Part shown: positions 1 through 7,574 of the stretch, piece by piece
How positions within the stretch are numbered: position 1 is the stretch's first letter
Layout: every line of letters starts with the position of its first letter
DNA from: Chloroflexota bacterium
GTDB lineage: Bacteria > Chloroflexota > Dehalococcoidia > JACQUE01
Assembly (NCBI GenBank): GCA_016210425.1
Contig: JACQUE010000188.1
Coordinates: 1 to 8,227 of the forward strand
Direction of reading: 5' to 3'
DNA: 8,227 bases
The notes under the pieces: model-generated
Databases searched by the model: none
Told to the model about the DNA's origin: nothing
The model's input: the letters and a program-made list of their open reading frames with translations, nothing else
Made by a program: the position numbers and the translations under genes

Positions 1-1190
1 CGCTAGAGGGGCTCTTGATCATCGACGTGACGCGGCAGGCGCCGGGCCCCTACTGCACGATGCTCCTGGGTGACCTGGGCGCCGATGTCATCCTGGTCGA
101 GGAGCCGACAAGCTTGGCGGGCCGGCGCGCCGAGCAGGCCCAGGGCACCGTAACGCCCGCCGACGACTCGGCCACCGTCGCCCGCAACGCCGCTTTCGAG
201 GCATACTTCCGCAACAAGCGCCGCATCACCCTCAACCTCAAGCAGCCCTCTGCTCGCGAGGTGCTCCATAAGCTGGCGGCTCGCGCCGACGTGTTTGTCG
301 AGGGTCTGCGACCGGGCGCGGCTGCTCGCCTGGACATGGACTATGCCACGCTCTGCGCCCTGAACCCGCGCCTGGTCTACTGCTCCATCAGCGGCTACGG
401 CCAAGCGGGCGAGCACCGGCTGCTCGCCGGCCACGATATTAACTACATCGCTATGGGTGGAGCCCTGGGCCTCCTCGGACAGGCCGACGGGCCGCCCATT
501 GTCCCGCTGAACCTCCTTGCCGACTTGGCCGGCGGCGGCCTCGTTGCAGCTATGGGCATCCTTGCGGCGCTGTGGAACAGGGAGCGTACCGGTCGGGGGC
601 AACAGATCGATGTGGCCATGGTGGACGGCGTTGTGTCGCTCTTGGCGTCGGTGGCCAGCCGCGCCCTCGCTGGCGGCCAGTGGCCCCGGCGTGGCCAGCA
701 CACCCTGGCGGGCGCCGTGCCCTATTACGGCGTATATGAGACCCAGGATGGCCACTATATCAGCGTGGGCGCCATCGAGCCCTGGCTCTACGCCAACCTC
801 TGCCGTGCTCTGGGCCGCGATGACCTCATCCCGCTCCAGCACGACGCCGCACGCCGCGACGAGGTTTTCGCCGCCTTCCGCGCCGCCTTTCGCACCAAGA
901 ACCGGGACGAGTGGTTCCGCACGTTGGGGCCACTGGACATCCCCGTTGCGCCCGTCTATGACCTGGAGGAGGCGCTGGCCCAGGCAGCGAAGCGCGGCAT
1001 GGCCGCAGTGATGCAGCATCCGGAATATGGCAAAGTGCGGCAGGTGGGGACGGTGCCTCGCCTTAGCGAGACGCCGGCTGGCGTGCGGCGCCTGGGCGTA
1101 CCGCCCGGCCACGACACGGAGGCGGTGCTGCGAGATCTCGACTATGGGCCGGAGGCGATAGAGGTCCTACGCCGCGAGGGCGCCATCTAG
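1..1190 (+). CDS. Alpha-methylacyl-CoA racemase-like class III CoA-transferase family protein (5' partial)
   Basis: Probably a cytosolic racemase that inverts the 2-methyl centre of an acyl-CoA by alpha-proton exchange, an entry step for beta-oxidation of methyl-branched acids. Counting the TTG codon at 15 as residue 1, AGHDINY carries H140, NLLADLAGGG carries D170 and GAIEPWLY carries E255. These match His126, Asp156 and Glu241 of M. tuberculosis Mcr with a constant offset of 14, which separates this protein from plain formyl-CoA-transferase relatives. TGRGQQIDVAMVDG (192-205) is also typical. The gene is cut by the left edge: the frame is open upstream of 15 and reads LEGL just before LIIDVT, which fits the usual PLxGLxVIDLT start, so the TTG is internal. 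A stretch between VEEP and YFRNKRR is about six residues longer than in the next gene. The gene ends 17 bases before that gene, in the same apparent operon. Family assignment is firm; the substrate is unknown, and a true CoA-transferase remains a less likely alternative. Confidence 0.88.
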   Translation, partial: LEGLLIIDVTRQAPGPYCTMLLGDLGADVILVEEPTSLAGRRAEQAQGTVTPADDSATVARNAAFEAYFRNKRRITLNLKQPSAREVLHKLAARADVFVEGLRPGAAARLDMDYATLCALNPRLVYCSISGYGQAGEHRLLAGHDINYIAMGGALGLLGQADGPPIVPLNLLADLAGGGLVAAMGILAALWNRERTGRGQQIDVAMVDGVVSLLASVASRALAGGQWPRRGQHTLAGAVPYYGVYETQDGHYISVGAIEPWLYANLCRALGRDDLIPLQHDAARRDEVFAAFRAAFRTKNRDEWFRTLGPLDIPVAPVYDLEEALAQAAKRGMAAVMQHPEYGKVRQVGTVPRLSETPAGVRRLGVPPGHDTEAVLRDLDYGPEAIEVLRREGAI

Positions 1191-1194
1191 CCCG

Positions 1195-1200
1195 AGAGGA
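1195..1200 (+). promoter_or_regulatory. Ribosome binding site of the second CoA-transferase gene
   Basis: AGAGGA lies seven bases before the ATG at 1208, in the 17-base gap after the stop of the first gene. It supports 1208 as the start. An ATG at 1203 is out of frame and too close to the purine tract. The short gap without promoter-like sequence implies co-transcription. Confidence 0.55.
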
Positions 1201-1207
1201 ACATGCC

Positions 1208-2422
1208 ATGCCGGGACCCCTGGACGGCGTAACAGTCCTGGACCTCACAGAGTATATAGCGGGGCCTTACGCCACGAAGCTGCTGGCGGAGTACGGAGCC
1301 GACGTCGTCAAGGTGGAGCGCCCCGGCGGTGACCCGGCGCGCCTATTGCCGCCCTTCAAAGGCGGCGACCCCCATCCGGAGCGCAGCGGCACTTTCTTCT
1401 ACTTCAACACCAACAAGCGCTCGCTGATGCTGGACCTCAAGCATCCGCGCGGGCCGGAGGTCTTCGGGCGGCTGGTGGATAGGGCCGACGTTGTAGTAGA
1501 GAGCTATCGCCCTGGCGTGCTGGACGCCCTGGGCGTTGGGTGGGAGTCCATCCACGCCCGCCGGCCCTCCCTGCCGATGGTCTCCATCACTAACTTCGGA
1601 CAGACCGGCCCCTACCGCGACTATAAGGGCAGCGACCTGGTGCTCTACGCCTTCGCTGGTGAGATGTACTCCATGGGCATTCTGAGCCGCGAGCCGGTGA
1701 AGATGTACGGCACGGCGGCCCTGGTGGAGTCTGGGGCCGCGGCGGCCACGGCCATCTTCGCCGCCTTCCTGGTCAGCGCCCGGCAGGGCATCGGGCAGCA
1801 CGTCGACTTCTCCATCGCCGACAGCCACTTCGGCGGACTGGACCGGCGGCACGCTACCGCCATCGCCTATGAGTTCTCCGGGCGCAAGACGACGCGCGCG
1901 CCGGCAGGCGCCATCGGCTTCCTGGGCGGCGTCTACCCATGCGCCGACGGCTACGTCGTCTTCACCTCGGCGGCGGGGCGCATGGACAGGGTGAAGCAGA
2001 TGCTGGGGAGCCCTAACTGGCTGGACAACCCCAAGTGGTTCCAGGCGGGCGCGTCCGTCAAGCCCGACCTGGTTGAGGAGTTCCACCTGCACTTCTACCC
2101 CTGGCTGCTGGAGCGGACGAAGCGCCAAGTCTGGGAGGAGGCGCGCGAGGCCAAGGTCCTCTGTGGCCCTCTCTTCACGGTAGAGGAGCTATTTCAGGAC
2201 CCGCACTTCCGCGAACGAGGCTTCTGGGAGGATGTCTATCACCCTGAACTGGGGGACTTCGAGCTGCCAGGCCGACCCTTCACCATGCATGGCTCGTCGT
2301 CGGACCCTCGCCGACCTGCGCCGCTCCTCGGCCAGCACACGGCGGAGGTGTTGCAAGAGGCAGGCTACTCTTGTGATGAGGTCAGGGCTTTGGCCGCCGA
2401 GGGCGTCGTGGAGGTGCGATAA
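1208..2422 (+). CDS. Class III (CaiB/BaiF) CoA-transferase family protein, catalytic Asp apparently missing
   Basis: This 404-residue protein has the normal length and landmarks of the family: PLDGVTVLDLTEYIAGPYATKLLAEYGADVVKVE at the N-terminus (seen at 4-37), NTNKRSLMLDL (67-77), ADVVVESYRPGVLDALG (93-109), FGQTGPY (130-136), GIGQHVDFSIAD (194-205) and LLGQHTAEVL near the C-terminus. In a gapless alignment back from the GxGQ motif, the position of the catalytic Asp (Asp169 of formyl-CoA transferase) is L172 in ALVESG, with a Glu at 174. The first and third genes both have Asp there. The protein may therefore be a structural or CoA-binding partner, as described for BbsE of benzylsuccinate CoA-transferase, or may use Glu174 after a local shift. 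The stop codon overlaps the next ATG (TAATG), so the two products are probably made in fixed ratio. Fold assignment is firm; the specific reaction is not visible. Confidence 0.87.
   Translation: MPGPLDGVTVLDLTEYIAGPYATKLLAEYGADVVKVERPGGDPARLLPPFKGGDPHPERSGTFFYFNTNKRSLMLDLKHPRGPEVFGRLVDRADVVVESYRPGVLDALGVGWESIHARRPSLPMVSITNFGQTGPYRDYKGSDLVLYAFAGEMYSMGILSREPVKMYGTAALVESGAAAATAIFAAFLVSARQGIGQHVDFSIADSHFGGLDRRHATAIAYEFSGRKTTRAPAGAIGFLGGVYPCADGYVVFTSAAGRMDRVKQMLGSPNWLDNPKWFQAGASVKPDLVEEFHLHFYPWLLERTKRQVWEEAREAKVLCGPLFTVEELFQDPHFRERGFWEDVYHPELGDFELPGRPFTMHGSSSDPRRPAPLLGQHTAEVLQEAGYSCDEVRALAAEGVVEVR
2410..2416 (+). promoter_or_regulatory. Ribosome binding site of the third CoA-transferase gene
   Basis: GGAGGTG lies within the last codons of the second gene, five bases before the ATG at 2422. 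Together with the one-base TAATG overlap it fixes the start and indicates translational coupling. Confidence 0.65.
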
Positions 2423-3753
2423 TGGCGCGCAAACCGCTGGAGGGAGTGCGGGTCATCGACCTCTGCGTGGTCTGGGCGGGTACCTTCGCCACCCTGCTCC
2501 TGGCCGACCTGGGTGCCGAAGTCATCAAGGTGGAGAACCCCTTCGTCTGGCATCCCATGACGCGGGGAGGACGCGCGCGTCCTCCCAAGGAGATGCTGCA
2601 GGGCCTGGGCGTAGCCTGGAGCATCGGCTATCCCAACCGCGAGCCGGGGCCACGACCCTGGAACTACTCGCCCACCTTCGTCCAGATGTTCCGCAACAAG
2701 AAGAGCTTCACCGTCGATCTGCGGCGGCCCGAAGGACTGGATATACTTGGGCGCCTGGCGGAGAAGTCGGACGTGGTAGTGGAAAACAATGCCGCCGGCA
2801 CGCTGGAGAAGCTAGGCGTTACATACGAGTGGCTTAAGAACCATCGGCAGGACATCATTATGCTGAGCATGCCTGCCTATGGCCTGACCGGTCCCTACGC
2901 CGACGCCCGCGCCTTGGGTGTGCACCTGGAGAGCGTTATGGGCCACACCCTCTTGCGCGGCTACAGCGACCTCGATCCCTCCAGCACCAGCGTCATCTAC
3001 TCGGCCGACTATATGGCCGGCGCCCAGGGGGCGCTGGCGGTGATGATGGCGCTGTGGCAGCGTGAGAGGACCGGCGATGGACAGCTCATCGAGATGGCTC
3101 AGGCCGAGAACGCCAGCGGCATGTTCGCTCAGGCCTTTATGGACTACGCCCTCAATGGCAACGCGCATGGCCCCATTGGCAACCGCTCGGTTTTCGGCGC
3201 TGCGCCCTGTGGCGTCTACCCCTGCCGCTCATCCGGCGGTGCGGAGATGGCTGAAGATCGATGGATCGCCTTAACGGTGACGTCGGACGGTGAGTGGACG
3301 GCGCTGCGGCGGGCGATGGGCGACCCAGAGTGGGCGCGCTCGCCTGAGCTGAACTGCCAATCAGGCCGGGCGGCCAGACAGGATTTTATGGATCAGAAGC
3401 TGGCCGAATGGACGGCGCAGTTCGACGACTACGACCTCTTCCACCGACTCCAGGCGGCGGGTGTGCCGGCGGCGCCGGTGCTGGAGGTCTCGCGCGCCTT
3501 CGATGACCCCCACGTGCAGGCCCGAGGCCTCTACCAGCCACAGCGCCTCTACGATGGCCTGGGCCCCTATCGCTTCTGTACGCCCTTCTACCGCTTCCCC
3601 GAGACTCCCCTGGACGTCTACCAGCCGCCCGTCGCCCTCGGTGAGCACAACGACTACGTCTACAAGGAGCTCCTGGGCGTCAGCGACAAGGAGTACGAGC
3701 GGCTGCGGGCGGCTGGGCATGTGGCCATGGATTTTGATCCATCGGTGCCTTAG
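2422..3753 (+). CDS. Class III (CaiB/BaiF) CoA-transferase, likely catalytic partner of the preceding gene
   Basis: Probably a cytosolic enzyme that moves CoA between carboxylic acids through an aspartyl-CoA intermediate. The N-terminus (KPLEGVRVIDL, then LLADLGAEVIKVE) is canonical. NKKSFTVDLRRPEG (92-105), YGLTGPY (153-159) and RERTGDGQLIEMAQAEN (214-230) follow. Asp196 in YSADYMAG sits exactly 25 residues before the Gln of GxGQ, the spacing of the catalytic Asp169 of formyl-CoA transferase. At 443 residues the protein is somewhat longer than average. One cause is a stretch between VENP (38-40) and FRNKKS (90-95) about 22 residues longer than in the upstream partner and rich in Pro, Arg and Trp. 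The start overlaps the stop of the upstream gene, so a heteromeric enzyme with that partner is the simplest reading; an independent homodimer is the alternative. The substrate is unknown. This is the last gene of the plus-strand group. Confidence 0.88.
   Translation: MARKPLEGVRVIDLCVVWAGTFATLLLADLGAEVIKVENPFVWHPMTRGGRARPPKEMLQGLGVAWSIGYPNREPGPRPWNYSPTFVQMFRNKKSFTVDLRRPEGLDILGRLAEKSDVVVENNAAGTLEKLGVTYEWLKNHRQDIIMLSMPAYGLTGPYADARALGVHLESVMGHTLLRGYSDLDPSSTSVIYSADYMAGAQGALAVMMALWQRERTGDGQLIEMAQAENASGMFAQAFMDYALNGNAHGPIGNRSVFGAAPCGVYPCRSSGGAEMAEDRWIALTVTSDGEWTALRRAMGDPEWARSPELNCQSGRAARQDFMDQKLAEWTAQFDDYDLFHRLQAAGVPAAPVLEVSRAFDDPHVQARGLYQPQRLYDGLGPYRFCTPFYRFPETPLDVYQPPVALGEHNDYVYKELLGVSDKEYERLRAAGHVAMDFDPSVP
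2565..2586. repeat. Perfect 22-bp palindrome inside the third CoA-transferase gene
   Basis: Two 11-base arms (GGGAGGACGCG and CGCGTCCTCCC) meet without a spacer. The palindrome encodes part of the extended N-terminal segment (about residues 48-55). In RNA it could form a strong 9-bp stem with a CGCG loop about 145 bases after the start codon. Function is unknown; codon choice in a G+C-rich gene could produce it by chance. Confidence 0.6.
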
Positions 3754-3821
3754 CCTGTGCGAAGATGGGTTACTTGGCTCAAGCTATTGGGCTTGAGAGC
3801 ACGTAGTTGGCCGCTGAAGTG
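3754..3821. other. Convergent intergenic region
   Basis: This 68-base gap separates the stop codons of the plus-strand CoA-transferase operon and the minus-strand kinase gene. It holds a small hairpin and a looser 5-bp inverted repeat (AGCAC at 3798-3802, GTGCT at 3819-3823). TACTTGG occurs twice (3771-3777 and 3823-3829). There is no convincing small gene and no T-rich tail on either strand. Confidence 0.6.
3778..3797. terminator. Candidate weak bidirectional hairpin between convergent genes
   Basis: CTCAAGC and GCTTGAG form a 7-bp stem around a 6-base loop, extendable by a G-U pair. The position between two converging genes suits a shared terminator. No run of T follows on either strand, so an intrinsic terminator is not proven; it may only protect 3' ends or be incidental. 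Confidence 0.3.
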
Positions 3822-6800
3822 CTACTTGGGCATCAGGTAGCCTACCTGCCGCTCAGTGAGGATGAAGCGCGGGCTGCCGGCATCATCACCTAGCTTCCGG
3901 CGAAGGTTGCGGACGAAGGAGCGTACCAGCTCGGGCTCGCCCGAGTACTCAGGGCCCCAGACCCGACGTAGTATCTCGTCGTATGTAAGCACTCGCCCGG
4001 CGTTAGACGCGAGCTCAACTAGGAGTTTATGCTCTGTTGCTGTAAGAGTTACGTCTTTGCCGCTCAAAGTGACGCGTCTCTCGGCGAAGTTGATCACCAT
4101 CTCTTTGAGCACGAAGTTAGGCTTTGTCCCAGAGACAGGTAAGAGATCTCGTCGGCGCAGGACTACCTCAAGGCGAGCCAGGAGCTCCGATGGGGCGAAC
4201 GGCTTGGTTATGTAGTCATCGGCTCCCATTTTGAGGGCCCGCACCATGTCCTCGTTCTGGGTTCTGCCGGTAAGGAAGATGACGGGGACTTGCGAGAACT
4301 CCCTTATCCGCCGGAGCAGATCGAAACCGTTGGTGCCGGGTAGCATAAGGTCCAGCAGGACCAAGTCCGGCTCTTCCATATCGACGAGCCTTGCGACCTG
4401 TGAAGGATCGCTGGTGGTCTTGGCCTGGTAGCCGGCTCCCTCAAGGCACCTCTGGAGATAGCGCAGGATCTCGACCTCGTCGTCGACCGCAAGGATCCGC
4501 CTCCCTTCGCCCTCCTTGCGGACCGGCTTAGCCTGGGGCCTGCTGTCGCCTACAGAGGCAGGCGAGGCTGACTTCTCGGCGGAGACAGGCAGTGTGAAGC
4601 TGAAGGTGGAGCCCTTGCGCTCGCCCTCGCTTTGGGCCCAGATTCGGCCGCCGTGAGACTCAACTAACCCCTTACAGATCGCCAGCCCCAGCCCGGTGCC
4701 CAACGTCAGGCGGTCGTCGTGTACCTGTGAGAATTTCTTAAACAGGTCTCCTATCCTACCGCGCGGGATGCCTCGCCCCCGGTCGCGCACATGCACCGTC
4801 AACTCGAAACCATCGCACTCCAGTCCCACTTGGATGGGCTCTGTGGCCATAGACGAGCTGGCCGCGTTGTTCAGCAGGTTCATGAGGACTTGAAGGATTC
4901 GGTTGCGATCGGCGTTTACACGTGGAAGGTCCTTCGTCATCTCAAGGAGAACATCGTTGCGACCGCCGGCGCGCATGAAGGTGGCCCGCGCTTCCTCCAG
5001 CACCGGACGGATATCCATAGCTTCAGGTGTCACCGTCAGCACACCCGCCTCTATACGCGTCATGTCCAGCAGGTTGTTAACCAGCTCCCTGAGGCGGTCG
5101 GCTTGTCCGTTCACGATCTGAAAGAGGTCTCTGGCTTCAGCCAAGGAGACGGAGCTTTCGGTGCCCGTGCTCGCGGCGCCCTTAATGGCCGTAAGGGGCG
5201 TCCTCAGCTCATGTGTCACCATGCCCAGGAACTCGTTCCGCAGGCGCTCCAGCTCTTCCTCCGCGCGCCTACGATCAGTGATGTCCCTCGCCGTGCACTC
5301 GATGGCCAGGATGTTCCCACCTTCCTCGTAAAGGGGAGAGATCACCTCCTCCACCCAAATGACGGCGCCGTCCTTGCGGATCCAGCGCAGGGCCACCGGC
5401 TTTATGAACAGTTCCGGGGACTGGATGATGGTCTCGGCGAGGGCCTGGTCCTCGGGATGCACCAACCTCGTTTGGAGATCTGGGGCGGCATCGAGCGCAT
5501 CCAGCGTGTAGCCGGTCAATGCGGTGAAGGCTGGGCTCACGTACTCCAGCTTCCGCACTGGGGAAAGGCGGTAGCGAAAGACGGCATCTCTCGCCCGCTC
5601 CGTTAACAGGCGGAAGCCCTCCTCGCTCTCGGTGAGGGCCTCCAGTGTGCGACTGTTGTTTAGAGCGATAGCGGCGATCTCGCCGAAAGCCATGGCCAGG
5701 TAGGCGTCGTTGTCGGAGAAGCCGCCGGGTTTATTTGCCAGCCCTAGCAGTCCTAGGGACCTTCCCTCTATCACCAAAGGGGTGAACAGAACGTTCTCCA
5801 GAGGCAGGTGCCCCTGTGGTAGCGCCCGCACCCATTCCGTATTCGCGACATCGTTCTCGAAGGACGCCTTGCCGCTGCGCCGCGCCTCAAGCTGGGGCCC
5901 ACGGTCAACCATAGGGAGGCGACGGACTGTGCCGCAAGGTAGGTCCTCCGGGGACACGAACATCTCGTCGAACTCGCTCCCGTCCAGAGTCAGAAGGGCG
6001 ACCATGCCGACGTTTGCCTTGATAATGCTCTTGCAAGACGCCAGTATAGACCGTGCCGAATCCTCAAAGTGGGGATAGCGAAGGACGGCCTGGGAGCCTT
6101 CTAGCAGGGCCGCGACCTCCGCCTGGCGCTGGTTCAGCTCCTCCAGTGACTCGCGTAGCCTCTCTTCGGCCCGCGTCCGCTCTTGCACCTCGACACGCAG
6201 CTCCTCGTTGGCCTTGCCCAACGCCTCGGCGAATGTCTCCAGCTCCTTGTTTAGCTCGTCCAGCTCGGTCGCTCTCCGCTCGACCTCGGCTAAGAGCCGC
6301 TCGCGCTCGGCTTGCGCCTGGTTCTCCCTGGTTATATCCCTGAAGACCAGGACGATCCCCAGGATGTTCCCCTGGGCGTCACGGATAGGAGCGGCGCTGT
6401 CGGCGATGCTCGTCTCCGTGCCGTCTCTTGCTATGAGGGCCGTGTGATTGGCGAGACCGGCTATGGTGCCGGTTTCCAGCACCTTCCGCGCCGGGTTCTC
6501 GGATGGCTGTCGCGTTCGCTCATTTATTATGCGGAAGACCTGGTTTAGCGGCTTGCCCGCAGCTTCCTCCTGGGTCCAGCCCGTGAGAGCCTCCGCAACG
6601 CAGTTCATAAGTACGACCCTGCCCTCAGTGTCGGTGGCGATCATACCGTCCCCGATGCTGCGTAGGGTCACGGCAAGACGTTCTCTCTCTACGGCCAGGG
6701 CTTCCTCCGCCAGCTTCCGCTCAGTGATGTCCTCAACGCTCCCCACCATCCGTACCACATTGCCGTCTGAGCCGGTAACCACACGTCCTCTATTCCAGAC

Positions 6801-7574
6801 CGTGAGGTATCTGTTGTCCTTCGTGATGACGCGATACTCAGCAACCAGGTCGCTGCCGCCGGCCACAGCCGCGGCAACCTGCTGTCGGACCCCGTTGCTG
6901 TCTTCAGGGTGGACGTGGTTGAACCACCAGTCCATGGTTGGCTTGACCTCTTCGCGCGGATATCCGAACAGCTCCGTTATCCCCTCTGTCCAAAAGACTT
7001 GGTCTGTCGGGATGTCCCACTCATAAATGCCGCTGTGGACTGCCGCCGCCGCCAGCCTGAAACGCTCGTTGGCTTGCCGGATGTTTTGGTGGAGACGGGC
7101 ATTCTCCAGGGCCAGGGATGCGGCGCCAGCGACCAGGGACAGGGTATGCAGGTAGTCGTCCATCCGGTCGGGCACCGGCAGGTCCTCCACCTCCAGCATG
7201 CCGATTAAGACGTTCTCATGGAGCAGAGGCAGCCCTATGTAGGCGTTGAGCCCAGGCTCCTGTCCTTTAGATATAACGATGGGTTTGCCTTCCTTTAGGA
7301 GGCTCTGCGCCATCGCCGAGGGCGTCCATTCTTCGCTCTGTTCATGCCCGCGCGCTAGGGTGCTCGCCTCCCAGCGGTCCCCCAGGGCTTGGTACGCAAG
7401 CCGAACGTGGTTTGCCCCTGTTAGGGCGAAAACCACCTGCAAAATGTCGTGACGGATGGCAGCAAGATCAAGGGTGCGGGCCAAGGTGAGGAGGAGATCA
7501 GCCACCAGCGCCAGGTCGGTATTCTGTTGCTCTAAGCGAGCAAGGCCGGTCGAATTATCAAATTGGCTGCTCAT
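3822..7574 (-). CDS. One-piece two-component system: GAF/PAS sensor histidine kinase fused to an OmpR-family response regulator
   Basis: This 1250-residue soluble protein (no membrane segment or signal peptide seen) carries a whole phosphorelay and a DNA-binding output in one chain. Domains in order: GAF (about 15-165), PAS/PAC (171-283, ending EDITERK), PAS (297-415, ending FRDITRE), a Glu/Arg/Leu-rich coiled coil (415-492), GAF (495-645), PAS/PAC (650-767), HisKA with phospho-acceptor His788 in MVTHELRTPL, HATPase with N-box Asn903, DRGRGIP (931-937) and GTGLGLAI (959-966), a flexible linker (about 999-1023), REC with Asp1031/1032, phospho-acceptor Asp1075, Thr1102 and Lys1124, and an OmpR/PhoB winged helix (about 1152-1248, with VRNLRRKLGD). 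All key residues are present, so it should be active. An ATG at 7676 would give 34 more residues that only shadow the neighbouring gene. The ATG at 7574 fits the start of the domain architecture, has a GGAG-type site before it and overlaps the upstream stop by 17 bases. Signal and target genes are unknown. Confidence 0.92.
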   Translation of the reverse strand: MSSQFDNSTGLARLEQQNTDLALVADLLLTLARTLDLAAIRHDILQVVFALTGANHVRLAYQALGDRWEASTLARGHEQSEEWTPSAMAQSLLKEGKPIVISKGQEPGLNAYIGLPLLHENVLIGMLEVEDLPVPDRMDDYLHTLSLVAGAASLALENARLHQNIRQANERFRLAAAAVHSGIYEWDIPTDQVFWTEGITELFGYPREEVKPTMDWWFNHVHPEDSNGVRQQVAAAVAGGSDLVAEYRVITKDNRYLTVWNRGRVVTGSDGNVVRMVGSVEDITERKLAEEALAVERERLAVTLRSIGDGMIATDTEGRVVLMNCVAEALTGWTQEEAAGKPLNQVFRIINERTRQPSENPARKVLETGTIAGLANHTALIARDGTETSIADSAAPIRDAQGNILGIVLVFRDITRENQAQAERERLLAEVERRATELDELNKELETFAEALGKANEELRVEVQERTRAEERLRESLEELNQRQAEVAALLEGSQAVLRYPHFEDSARSILASCKSIIKANVGMVALLTLDGSEFDEMFVSPEDLPCGTVRRLPMVDRGPQLEARRSGKASFENDVANTEWVRALPQGHLPLENVLFTPLVIEGRSLGLLGLANKPGGFSDNDAYLAMAFGEIAAIALNNSRTLEALTESEEGFRLLTERARDAVFRYRLSPVRKLEYVSPAFTALTGYTLDALDAAPDLQTRLVHPEDQALAETIIQSPELFIKPVALRWIRKDGAVIWVEEVISPLYEEGGNILAIECTARDITDRRRAEEELERLRNEFLGMVTHELRTPLTAIKGAASTGTESSVSLAEARDLFQIVNGQADRLRELVNNLLDMTRIEAGVLTVTPEAMDIRPVLEEARATFMRAGGRNDVLLEMTKDLPRVNADRNRILQVLMNLLNNAASSSMATEPIQVGLECDGFELTVHVRDRGRGIPRGRIGDLFKKFSQVHDDRLTLGTGLGLAICKGLVESHGGRIWAQSEGERKGSTFSFTLPVSAEKSASPASVGDSRPQAKPVRKEGEGRRILAVDDEVEILRYLQRCLEGAGYQAKTTSDPSQVARLVDMEEPDLVLLDLMLPGTNGFDLLRRIREFSQVPVIFLTGRTQNEDMVRALKMGADDYITKPFAPSELLARLEVVLRRRDLLPVSGTKPNFVLKEMVINFAERRVTLSGKDVTLTATEHKLLVELASNAGRVLTYDEILRRVWGPEYSGEPELVRSFVRNLRRKLGDDAGSPRFILTERQVGYLMPK

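Noticed and set aside
15..17. TTG as the start of the first gene
   Set aside because: The frame is open upstream to the edge and codes LEGL, which completes the conserved family N-terminus; the real start is outside the window.
3..1112. Long open frame of 369 codons on the minus strand
   Set aside because: It is antisense to the racemase-like gene, shows no recognisable domain, and is the usual third-position shadow in G+C-rich coding sequence.
2232..2837. Plus-strand open frame of 201 codons spanning the junction of the second and third CoA-transferase genes
   Set aside because: It is out of frame with both well-supported genes and has no recognisable features; an overlap artefact.
3727..3742. 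ATGGAT-TTTG-ATCCAT hairpin near the end of the third CoA-transferase gene
   Set aside because: A 6-bp stem inside coding sequence with no T-tract after it; not enough to call a terminator or regulatory site.
4791..5606. Plus-strand open frame of 271 codons within the kinase gene
   Set aside because: It lies opposite the HisKA/HATPase/PAS coding region, where the sense frame shows all conserved motifs; its composition looks like a reverse-strand shadow.
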